This document shows positions 44,355-55,188 of a stretch of DNA of 64,000 nt, piece by piece. A program made the position numbers and the translations under genes. The stretch covers positions 25,670,531 to 25,734,530 of the forward strand of contig NC_088910.1 in NCBI RefSeq assembly GCF_963576675.1, given 5' to 3'. The notes beneath the pieces are model-generated. The model did no database searches and was not told where the DNA came from. It was given only the letters and a program-made list of their open reading frames with translations. This DNA is from Euphorbia lathyris (taxonomy: Eukaryota > Streptophyta > Magnoliopsida > Malpighiales > Euphorbiaceae). The number at the start of each line of letters is the position of its first letter. Positions within the stretch are counted from its first letter, which is position 1.

Positions 44355-45442
44355 CATAGGGTGTAAACGAGTCGAGCCAAACCCGAACATACGTAGTCTC
44401 GATAATGGCATGTTTAACTCGAGTTGAGCCCTCTTGAACTAAGCTTTAACCGAGTGAGCTTTGATCAAATTTGACCAAGCGGGCTTTGATCAAATTTGTT
44501 CATTTTCATCTTTTCAATGTCAAATATTGAAGAAATTAAGAGCCCTTGAGTGGGGAGGGGTTGTAAGTTAGCACCAAGAATGGAGGCTTGTTACATCTAT
44601 TTGGTTGCATATCGAGATTATTTATGTTCTTGTAAATTTTGAGATTAAACTCACTCACCCTACAATGAGTAGAGCGAGAGACACCACCCACAACATATAC
44701 TAATATAGTTTGTAGTTGTATTTGATAGCACCACCGATAATCTAAGGACGTGGATATTACCTAGATTTCTTCTCAAAGTTTGTAGTTTTGTGTTTTGCAT
44801 TGACATGTGATGGAGAGTATGATTTATAATATTCATATAACTTGGGATGTAAATGAGTGGAGCTGAGCCCGAACATAGCTAGTCTCGGTATTGGCTCGTT
44901 AATATCTCGAGCCGAGCCTTCTCGAATCGAGCTTTGACCAAGTGACCTTTGACCGAATTTGACCAAGCGAGACCGAATTTGTTACTTTGAGATCTTTAGT
45001 GAGGAAGAGTTGTAAGTAAGCACCAAGAATGGAGGCTTGTTATATCTATTTGGTTTTAAGTAGAGATTATTCATGTTCTTGCAAATTTGATGTCCTTGGT
45101 CTTCATTGGCATCAGTCTTGAGCACCAATTCGGATTCAGTACGTGTCTTTTGAAATTGTGCTATGGGATTCAAATCTGTATATTCCCTTATACTAAGCTC
45201 TTAATTCTCTCCCATAATTATCATGCATTTTGATTTCTATTTATAATGAAATAATTGCTTTTGGTCTTTATCATAAATTGGCAGCTGGCGTTGGTGCCAT
45301 ATATTTGTTGTCTTAATTTTATAGGAGCATGTTTTCATCCATGTTTGTTTGAGATGACATATATGTTGGTTCCTCCAGTGCATTTTTTAGCCTTTTTAGA
45401 GCGATGCTTTTTGAATTGATTACAAACTAGCAACTATACATA
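44355..45442. repeat. hAT-like TAGGRTGTAAACGAG repeat block, copy 2
   Basis: It matches 41625-42650 along its length: TAGGGTGTAAACGAGTCGAG, GAAATTAAGAGCC, CACCAAGAATGGAGGCTTGT, CTGGCGTTGGTGCCATATAT and ACAAACTAGCAACT. It carries the 60-bp segment missing from copy 1. The two blocks, 2.7 kb apart, form a tandem duplication, with the MITE and hAT element lying between them. Confidence 0.7.
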
Positions 45443-46454
45443 AAAAGACCAGCATGATTTGCTTCAATATTGTGGGTGGCGTACAGTGGCAAATACAAGA
45501 TTACTTGGTTTGGGGGCTGATTTTACACGTGCGTTCGTGATTTTTTTTTGCTAAATCGAACTTGCTTAATTTTTTTCGTATATATGCGTGTTATAATTTG
45601 AATGGGCATGACCAATTTTAAGTATTAATGTAAAAATTTTCAAAATTAAGCTAGATTTCGTTTAATAGTCCTAACATGTAAAAAAAAATTAAAAATTTGA
45701 TTTCGGATGGCCTACCAGGCAAAAAAAAATTAATAATTTGGATTTAAGGAGGTTTAAGAGGCAAAAAAAAAATTGGATTTATGGAGGCCTAACAGGCCAA
45801 AAAAAATTAGAAATTTGGATTTATAAAAAAATTAGAAATTTGGATTTAGGGAGTACATAATAGGTCCAAAATATTGAAATTTTGAATTTTGGACAAGCCT
45901 AACACGTAATGAAATATATTTAATTTTTTTTATTAGTTCGATGCTAGTTTCTAAAAAAATTATAACATTTTTACATTTTTTTATTTTTAGTTTTAAAATT
46001 TAATTTAAAAATTAAGTTGTTTGAGTCTCAAAAATAAGAAATTAATTTTTTTAATGGAAAAGACATAATTAAAACGAGTTCAAAAGTGTTATGAAAATAA
46101 ATTAATAAATTAATAATGGTAACATAGTTTTATAATTATTGAAAAATAAAATTTAAATAAATAAACACTTTCTAAAATAAATTGAGATTGAGGGGAATCG
46201 AACTTAGGACCTTTTAACTATCTCATCTACCTTTAAATAATGAAATATTACAACATAGGAAAATTATGTCAAAAGTGTAATAATCGTCTAAGAAAGCTGG
46301 TACTTAAGTGAGACCATTTGTGACTCCACCAGTGGCCTGAGAATTTTTCTAGTGAAGTTACTTAAGGTAAGTTATTATTGGTGATTTTTGAATTTGAGCT
46401 GAGATTACGACTGATGAAACATCATAGGGTCCCACATCGGTAAAGACATCTATT
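45443..46454. other. AT-rich region with short tandem repeats
   Basis: At about 45690-45870 there are four irregular copies of AATTTGGATTTA-x-GGAGGCCTAACAGGC-like units. The stretch starts near CAGTGGCAAATACAAG (45485) and ends near CCACCAGTGGCCTG (46326), which may be eroded ends of one element, but I found no target duplication. AGGGTCCCACATCGGTAAAG at 46428 resembles LTR text of the Tnt1-like element. Confidence 0.4.
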
Positions 46455-47229
46455 TTGTCAAGAATAGGCGTGTCAAATAGCAGAATTGCAGTGGAGATCT
46501 TTGATGGTACTAGTCATTTTGGCATTTGGCAAAGCGAAGTTTTGGATGTCTTGTTTCAACAAGGTTTAGACATTGTCATTGAAGGAGAGAAACCAGAAGA
46601 TGTTGATGAGAAGGATTGGAAAACAATAAACCATTTGGCGTGTGGTACAATTCGATCATGCCTTTCAAGAGAGCAGAAATATGCATTCAGTAAGGAAACT
46701 TTTGCAAGTGTTTTGTGGAAAGCATTGGAGGACAAGTTCTTGAGGAAACGCAGTCAAAATAAGCTTCATATGAAGAAAAGGTTGTTCAGGTTCTCATATG
46801 AATGATCACATCACGAGTTTCAATAAGCTTGTTGCCGACTTGATGAACTTGGATGTGACTTTTGGAGATGAAGATTTGGCATTGATGTTGTTAGGATCAC
46901 TTCTTGAGGAGTTTGAATTTCTTGAGACGACTTTACTTCATGGAAAGGCTGAGGTGTCTCTTAAAGAAGTGTGTGCTGCATTGTATAGCTACGAATTAAG
47001 AAAGAAAGATAAGAAAGAAAGTAGCAGTGGCGCAGCAGAAGCACTAGTCATGAGAGGTCGTTCCTAGAAGAAGGAGAGGTCAAAATCTAGAGTTGGCAAA
47101 GATGATTGTGCCTTTTGCCGAGAGAAAGGGCACTGGAAGAAAGATTGCCCCAAGCTGAAGAACAAATCTGGTAAAGGGAAGGATGTTGCAGATTCAAACG
47201 TTGCTGAGTATGATGATAACTCAGACTTT
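46455..47229 (+). pseudogene. Tnt1-like gag
   Basis: No ATG start is present; homologous text begins SRIGVSNSRIAVEIFDG near 46458. The capsid part runs to 46805. A frameshift then leads into an overlapping frame at 46798 (MNDHITSFNKLVADLMNL), and a TAG at 47065-47067 precedes a zinc knuckle CAFCREKGHWKKDC (about 47110-47151). The protein would package element RNA. Broken by frameshift and stop. Confidence 0.8.
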
Positions 47230-48020
47230 TCATTGGCTACCATGGCATCATCAAGTGGGTTGCAAGCATGGATTCTAGACACGGGTTGTATCCACCATAT
47301 GTGTGCTAATCGAGAGTGGTTCTTTGACTTTAAAGAAATAGATGGTGGAGTTTTTCACACATCAAATGATAGTCCCTGTAAGACAACTAGAATTGGTTCA
47401 ATTCAGTTAAGGAATCATGATGGAGCAACCAGAACTTTGACAGATGTTATATATGTGCCGAGTTTGACGAAGAATCTTATTTCAATGGGAGTCTTGATCC
47501 AAAAGGGTTTCACTATTATTATCAAAGAAGATTCCATGAAGGTCATCTCTGGCGCACTTGTGGTAATGGAGGGAGTTTAAAGGAGCAACAACTTGTACTA
47601 TTATGATGGTAGTACAATTACTGGAGCAATAGCAGTGGTTTCCAGTGATGATAAAGAGCTAGAAGCAACCAGATTGTGGCATATGCGGTCGGGCATGTAG
47701 GAGAAAAGTCCTTGAAAGCTTTGGCGAGTCAAGGGTTATCGAATGGAGTTCGGACCTGCAAGGTAGATCTTTGTCAACATTGTATCAAAGGGAAGCAGAC
47801 AAGAGTGAAGTTTGGCACTACAATCCATAATACCAAGGGTATTTTGGACTATGTTCACTCAGATGTATGGGGACCTTCCAAAACAGTTTTGTTGGGGGGT
47901 AAATCCTATTATGTTTCCTTTGTTGACGATTTCTCTAGAAGAGTGTGGGTGTACACTATGAAGTCGAAGGATGAAGTGTTGGGAATTTTTCTCATGTGGA
48001 AAAAGATGATGGAGACTCAT
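47230..48020 (+). pseudogene. Tnt1-like protease and integrase N-terminus
   Basis: The protease motif is WILDTGCIHHMCANREWF (Asp-Thr-Gly). After a TAA at 47578-47580 and a 1-nt loss near 47690, the integrase zinc domain follows (CQHCIKGKQTRVKF) and then the first catalytic Asp in HSDVWGP and FVDDFSRRVWVY. It ends at the ACTCA target of the solo LTR and continues at 61355. Confidence 0.8.
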
Positions 48021-48213
48021 GTTGAAACACCTTTCCAACATGATTTTGATTTGACAAAATTATTTAAGTTAATCCATGATTAAGACAATTAAATTTAAGT
48101 GCTTTGATTTAATTGTACTAATGCATTTGTTCAATGTTAAGTATAAAAATATTTATAAGAACAGGAATCAAATTAAGACAGAACGTAGTCAGCATGATAA
48201 CATAGCACGGGCT

Positions 48214-49707
48214 TGTTGAAACACCATTCCACAAGATTTTGATTTGACAAAATCATTTAAGTTTAATCTATGATTAAGAGACAATTAAATTTAAGTGCTT
48301 TGATTTAATTGTACTAATCCGTTTGTTCAATATTGAGTATAAATATAAATGCAAAAGGAAATAAAAATTAAGACAGGTCAAAGTCAGCATGAGAACACAA
48401 CACAAGCTGAGTTAAGAGCAACTCAGCACAAGAGAAGATAAGTCATCTTCAAAACAACAGCTTTAGAATGAAGCTGATCAAAGAAGCTGAGTGGAACGAA
48501 GCTCAGCATAAAAGAAGTCTGCTTCAGAACTAGATCTTGCAGAACGAAGCTGACCATGGAAGCTGAGTGAAAAAGAACTCAGTATGAGATTTGGTGACAA
48601 TCAAAGACAATGACTAGCGAAGTAAAAGCTGAGTGATCTTCAGGACAGCATGAATGATCCGTTAGCTAAAAGACAAATCCGACAACTGTCTGCACCAATA
48701 ATTGAAGCCTTGGAATTACGCAAAAGCCAAATTCCGAGATGCATGGGTCAACTGTTCTTTGCTATAAGACAAACTGCCGTAAGAAGACAAAGCCTGTAGG
48801 AAGAGGACAAGCCTGACATCTGAAGAAATCAGAAAACAAGATTGGCCTGCACATCTGAAGCTGACCAGAAGCTTGTCCCCCAAAAGAGCCGTTTTGGATT
48901 CAACGGACAAATCAAATTCAAATCATTTGATCCTTAAGGTTCAACTATAAAAGGACAAGCAATCCTCTTGGATCATTGCCGATTAACAGAAAATACAAGA
49001 GAGAACAATACAAGCTCAAAGCACTCAAAAACAAGAAAAAAATCTTACACCAACTTTCTATTCCTGTGTAAATGCTAGATTGATTGTTTTGTAATCATCT
49101 AAAGTGTTCTTTATCTGAAAAAGAGCAAATTGTATCAATTGTGAATTGAGAGTGTTGTGCTGAGTGTTTGGTTGTAAATACTCAGTGGTAGAGAAATCTA
49201 GGTGCTGGGTTGTAGCACTTAGTAGGAGTTGAGTAGACGAATAGAGGAAGGTACTCTTGCATATTCAACTGCCTTGTAACCGGTTTGTGCTCTACCTTTA
49301 AAGAGCTCAGTATTGGATTCTAAAAGCCCGGAGAAGTTTGGGGACTGGACGTAGGCGGAGAGGCCGAACCAGGATAAGTGATACTGAGTAATTTCTAACT
49401 CTCTTAAAATATATATATATGTGCATGTGTTGCTTGTTATATTTACTCAGCATATAAACTATTTAAAGCTGACACTGAGTAAATCAGAGTGCTGAGTTGG
49501 AAGCTGACCACTAAAGTGTCAATTCCCAACTCACAAGTGAAACAGTCTTAGTCAACATCTGACTAAAGCTGTCTTACACTAAGATCGGCCAAGCTGACCA
49601 AAGCTGAGTTAATCAACTCACCAAAATTGTCAAGTCAGCAAGATTAATTAAGAAAAAGTTACATTAGTTCCTAACCCCCCCTTGGAACTAATCACACGGG
49701 ACCAATA
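48214..49707 (+). repeat. 5' LTR of SIRE element 2, 1494 bp
   Basis: TATA box TATAAAA at 48946. It ends CACGGGACCAATA: the terminal CA has become TA, a change absent from the 3' LTR, and one that could hinder integrase recognition of that end. Confidence 0.93.
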
Positions 49708-49709
49708 AG

Positions 49710-49722
49710 TGGTATTAGAGCC
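49710..49722 (+). promoter_or_regulatory. tRNA-Met primer-binding site, SIRE element 2
   Basis: TGGTATTAGAGCC has one mismatch (C to T) against the TGGTATCAGAGC found in element 1 and in the pararetrovirus. Confidence 0.85.
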
Positions 49723-49769
49723 TAAGCTCACTACTCAAAGATATAACTATCTTGAGCTGATCCCGATAA

Positions 49770-51557
49770 ATGGCTGAAAACAGCACTCGTTTCCTTCCCG
49801 AGAACCAAACAACACAAATACTCCCTGAGGGATTATCCATTAGTCGGCCTCCCCTATTCTTTGGATCCAATTATACATCCTGGAAGAATAGGATGAAGAA
49901 CTTTATTCAAGCCACAAACATGAGTGCATGGCTTGCAATAGTTCAAGGCTCATACATGCTATATAAAACTGTTAACAATGAGAAAGTTGTTAAGAGTGAA
50001 ACTGAGTGGTCAGAAGATGACCTTAGAAAACTTCAAAACAATGCCTCGGCTATCAATATGCTTCACTATGCTTTAGATGCTGCAGAATACAATAAGATTT
50101 CAGGTTGTGAGTCAGCACATGAGATTTGGAAAAAGCTTGAAGTGACCTACGAAGGCACAAGCAAGGTCAAGGAATCAAAAGTAAATCAACATATGAGATT
50201 ATACGAGTTGTTTGAGATGAATGATAATGAGGACATCTCGGGAATGAACGCTAGATTTACCAACATTATAAATGAGCTGAAAAGACTTGGAAAGAACTTC
50301 ACCGAAGAAGAACAAGTGAAGAAGATTTTGAGAAGTCTTCCCAAAAGCTGGCAGGCCAAAAAGACTACAGTGGAGGAAGCTCAGGACCTGACTACGTACA
50401 AGTACGATGAGTTGATCGGATCGTTGCTGACTCATGAGATATCAATGAAAAACTTTGAAGAAAAAGAAAAGTCAGAAGACAAGAAACAAAAATCACTTGT
50501 CATGAAAGCTGACTCCACCGAAGCTGACTCATCTGATGACGAGGAAATGGCAATGTTCACTAGGAAAATGAAGAAGCTGTTCAGGAAGAATGATAGGAAC
50601 AACAAAAGGTCATTCAGAAAAAATCACAAATACAAAGCTGAGCCCAGTGACAACAAATATAAGAAGGACAGCTCAAAGCCTGTCACATGCTTCGAGTGCC
50701 ACCAAACTGGGCACACCAAGTCAAGCTGTCCCATGCTGAAAAAGGACAAGAAGGGCAGCAGAAAGGCTATGGTAGCCACATGGAGTGATAGTGATGAGTC
50801 AACCTCATCAGAAGCTGATGCAAATGAAACAGCAAATATATGCTTCATGGCCGATGATGTTGACCGCACCTATTCTGAGCAAGCTGACCTCTCTGATGAA
50901 ACTGACTAGGAGGAACACAATAATGAGGTAACATCCTTACTCTTGCTTAGAAATGAGATGATAAACTCCCTGAGTGATATATATGCGCTAACTAAAAAGT
51001 GCAATAAGAAAGTAAAGGCACTCAGCAGGCGGTGTGATGAGATTGAAGAGGTCAAGCTGAGTGACCTCCGATATCTTCTCCAAGACAACTCAACTTTGCA
51101 CAGTAACATAGAACTTATGCATAAGTTTGTCTCGGAGGTCCAATCAGATTCAAAGAAACTGAAAAAGGATGTCACTAACCTACAGAGCCAAATAAGAGGC
51201 TCAAATAAAAATAAAACTCATGCTGAGTACTCAAGTACTAGTCAGCATAAACAGTTCACACAGTGTGACTGTTGCGGGAAAAAGGGGCACACAAGAGAAG
51301 TGTGTTGGTACAATAAGCGGATTGTCCAATGTGACTTCTGCGGAAAGAAAGGACATACCACTAAGGTATGTTGGTATGCTCAACACAATAATGCTGACCA
51401 CACTCAACATCACCCTCAAAGGGAAATTCACTGTGACTTCTGTGGCAAAAGTGGCCACTCTATAAAAGTATGTCGTCATAAATTAAAATATGACTTTGCA
51501 CCTATTTATGCTAACAAACGAGGACCCAAAAAGAATTGGGTACCTAAAGATGAATAG
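49770..51557 (+). pseudogene. SIRE element 2 gag
   Basis: The ATG at 49770 (MAENSTRFLPENQTTQILPE) is intact. The capsid region extends to about codon 270. A zinc knuckle CFECHQTGHTKSSC lies near codon 307. A TAG at 50907-50909 (His in element 1) interrupts at codon 380. The C-terminal part, in the same frame, holds three knuckles (CDCCGKKGHTREVC, CDFCGKKGHTTKVC and CDFCGKSGHSIKVC), one more than element 1. The frame ends with TAG at 51555-51557 and is followed in the same frame by pol, so pol would need stop readthrough. Confidence 0.9.
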
Positions 51558-51563
51558 TTTAAA

Positions 51564-54500
51564 ATGCAGGTGAGCCTGAGATGCGTGGAGAAATCAAAAC
51601 TGTGGTATATAGACAGCGCATGCTCGAGGCACATGACTGGTGATGAAACTCAGTTCATCACGCTAGAGCTTAAACGAGGTGGAAGTGTAAGCTTTGGAGA
51701 CAATAAGAAGGGTAAGATAGTCGGCTCAAGTACTATCGGAGGTAACCCAACTATTGAGTCAGTCTCCTTAGTTAAAGGTCTCAAATACAATCTGCTGAGT
51801 GTAGCTCAGCTTTGCAAGAGCGGCAGAAAGGTTGTATTTGATAATACTCAGTGTCAAATACTCGAGGGAAAAACAAACGAATTGATTTTAACTGCCCCTC
51901 GTGTAGACAATGTATACATGCTGAGTTTAGAAAAACAGTTTTCTAAAAATATATGCTTAGTGTCTAAAGAGGATAACTCCTGGCTATGGCATAGAAGATT
52001 TGGTCATGTAAGCATGGACCTTCTTGCCAAATTAGCTAGAAAGCAACTAGTTGAGGGATTGCCCAAACTTAAATTTGAAAAAGATCAATTGTGTAATGCT
52101 TGTCAGCAAGGTAAACAAACTAAGAAGTCATTTCAAAGTAAAAATATTGTCTCAACCAAGAGACCATTGGAATTACTACACTTGGATCTTTTCGGACCTG
52201 TCCAGCCACTCATCTTGGGAGGTAAGAAATTTTTCTTAGTCATTGTAGACGATTTCTCTCGGTACACTTGGATCATCTTGCTGAGCAGCAAGGATGAAAC
52301 ATTTGAGATGTTCACAACATTGATTAAAAAACTTGAAAATGACAAAGTCCTAAAAGTAGCTCATATTAGAAGTGACAATGGTGGAGAATTCAAAAACCAA
52401 CAGTTTGATGAATTCTGTGAAGCCAGTGGTATTGACCACAATTTCTTTGCTCCTAGAACACCTCAACAGAATGGGGTTGTTGAAAGGAAGAACAGAACAA
52501 TTGTCGAAATAGCTAGGACAATGCTGAGTGAAAATAGGCTTCCAAAGTATTTCTGGGGTGAAGATGTCCACACAGCATGCTACATTCTCAATAGGGCTTT
52601 AGTTAGACCTATTCTTAAGAAAACCCCATATGAACTTTGGAAAGGACGAAAGCCCAACATTGGCTACTTTCGTGCCTTTGGGTGTAAATGTTTTATACTC
52701 AACACAAAAGATAATCTTGCAAAATTTGATGCCAAAGCTGACGAAGCGATCTTTTTAGGGTACTCAACTAAGAGCAAAGCTTATAGGGTGTATAATAAAC
52801 GAACTCAGGTTGTAGAAGAGTCTGTCCATATTGAGTTCGATGAAGCTGACCCTGCAGGAAAGTCAACTCAGCTCAATGAAGATGAACCAAGCTCAGCTTC
52901 CGCTGAACAAAATGGAGCCTCTGAGTCATCAATACAAGGGCTGACCAAAGGTAAGCAAGAAATTGAAATAACCTTTGCTGACCAATCTATTCCTGCAGAG
53001 ATTGTAGAAACACCTATTCCGAATAACTCAACATTGCCCAAAGAAATAAAAATTCCAAGAGGACATTCGGAGAAGTCCATTCTTGATGTTGCTGACAATA
53101 AGCTGATGATAAGAGATCAGCTTAGGAAGTATCTCAGCAATGTTGCCTTCGTCTCAATACACGAGCCAAAGAATTTTGCTGATGCTGAGCACGATGAATA
53201 TTGGATCAACGCTATACAAGAAGAGCTTGATCAATTCACAAGAAATGAGGTATGGGATTTAATACCTAAGCCTAGGAATCAAAAGACCATAGGAACTAAG
53301 TGGGTCTTTAGAAATAAATTAGATGAGCAAGGTAACGTAGTCAGAAATAAAGCCCGACTTGTAGCCCAAGGCTATAGTCAGCAAGAAGGCATTGACTATG
53401 GTGAAACCTTTGCACCCGTTGCTAGGTTAGAAGCCATACGTATACTGTGTGCCTATGCAAGTTTCATGAACTTTAAATTATATCAAATGGATGTTAAGAG
53501 TGCATTTCTTAATGGCTTTATAAACGAAGAGGTATATGTTAGTCAGCCTCCAGGGTTTGAAGATCCAAAATTTCCAAACCACGTTTATAAACTCAAGAAG
53601 GCCCTATATGGACTAAAGCAAGCTCCAAGAGCTTGGTATGAAAGGTTGACCAACTTCCTGCTGACCAGGAATTATGTCAGAGGCAAAGCTGACACAACCT
53701 TGTTCATTAAGAAAAAGGGTAAAAATCCCTACTTGCACAAATTTACGTAGATGACATAATTTTTGGTGCTATGTGCAAAGAGTTTAGTAAACAGATGCAA
53801 ACTGAGTTCGAAATGTCTATGATGGGTGAACTCAACTTCTTCCTTGGACTTCAAATCAAGCAAGGTAAGAATGGCATCTTCATAAGTCAGTCTAAGTACG
53901 CCAAAGAAATGTTAAAGAAGTTTGATATGGAACAATGTAAACCCATATCAACCCCAATGGGTACTAACACTGTCCTTTGTGCTGACGAGAAAGGTAAGTC
54001 TGTAGAAAGCAGGTTATATCGAGGTATGATAGGCTCTCTACTTTATCTTACTTCCAGTAGACCTGACATTCAGTACTCAGTATGTTATTACGCAAAATAT
54101 CAAGCTGACCCCAGGGAATCTCACTTAATAGCTGTAAAAAGAATTTTCAGATATTTGCAGAGCTCAGTTAATGCAGGTTTATGGTATCCAAATACGAGTG
54201 ACTTCACACTGATTGGATATACTGATGCTGACTATGGATGAGATAAGCTAGAACGAAAAAGCACTTAAGGAGGATGTCAATTCCTAGGAAGCTGTCTGGT
54301 TTCGTGGTTTAGTAAGAAGCAGTCATCAGTAGCCTTGTCTACAACTGAAGCTGAGTACATTGCTGCTGGAAGATGTGTGGCCCGAGTCCTATGGATTAAG
54401 CAACAGCTTGAGGATTATGGTGTCAAAACAGAAACAATAGAGGTCAAATGTGACAACAAAAGTGCAATTGACTTATCTAAGAATCCAATCCAACACAGCA

Positions 54501-54679
54501 GGATGAAGCATGTTAGCATAAGACATCACTTCATCAGAGATCATGTACTCAAGGGTGAGATCAAGCTGACCTACGTATCAACAAATGAACAGCTTGCGGA
54601 TATCTTTACAAAGCCCTTGGCTCGTGAGCAATTTAACATATTAAGGGAAGCTATCGGTATGTCTAATCCTCTTCAATAA
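51564..54679 (+). pseudogene. SIRE element 2 pol: protease, integrase, RT, RNase H
   Basis: Begins [20 protein letters not shown], with Asp-Ser-Ala at the protease site as in element 1. Integrase ([37 protein letters not shown]) and RT ([10 protein letters not shown]) are intact up to about 53735. A 1-nt loss just before the YVDD catalytic box ends the frame at 53750. A 12-nt in-frame deletion follows it. RNase H resumes (53771 on) with a TGA at 54239-54241 and a TAA near 54266 before the final segment (STTEAEYIA, DNKSAIDL, ADIFTKPL). RT is truncated and inactive. Confidence 0.93.
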
Positions 54680-54944
54680 TTCTATGTACTAAATTGAATG
54701 TTGAGTGATTACCATGCTGAGTGATTTGTGATAAATTAGTAACTGTTGCATGCTGAGTTAAAGATGACATGAAATCACCCTATGCTGAGTAGACATACAT
54801 GCTGAGTGATTATCCTAAGATAAGTTACTAAGCTCACAAACAATTATCCTACGTAAAACTGACTACTCAGAATCTCAAACGTTTGATATTCTCAATACTG
54901 AGTAAAACCCATTTAAAGCATTAAATGCTAGCACACGTATTAAA

Positions 54945-55085
54945 TAGCCACCTAGGATAACGTAAGCAATAATAAAAAAAACCATGCGCCGAACGTGTCA
55001 TAAATGCCAGAATCTTTGTCGGTTGATCATCTCGAGGTTAAACGGCTAGTTCAACGAATAGGATCAATTCGCACCTCTATAAATA
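54945..55085 (+). promoter_or_regulatory. Candidate internal promoter for the env-like ORF (element 2)
   Basis: TAGCCACCTAGGATAACGTAAGC, the ATGCGCCGAACGTGTCATAAA block and CTCTATAAATAGTGGA are conserved with element 1, while sequence between them differs. TATAAATA at 55078-55085 is 111 nt before the ATG at 55189, and the stretch between is C/T-rich with a (CT)n run at 55140-55155. Confidence 0.6.
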
Positions 55086-55188
55086 GTGGAAGTATCCCCA
55101 CTTATCACTCTTTACATTCGAAATCCTTGGCATTCAAATCACTCTCTCTCTCTCTGAATTCCAAAATCCTCTAAAAGAATTCGTAATC

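Noticed and set aside
46200..46260. A second tRNA-derived SINE
   Set aside because: A B-box-like AAGTTCGATTCCC is present on the minus strand, but the A-box is poor and no target duplication was found.
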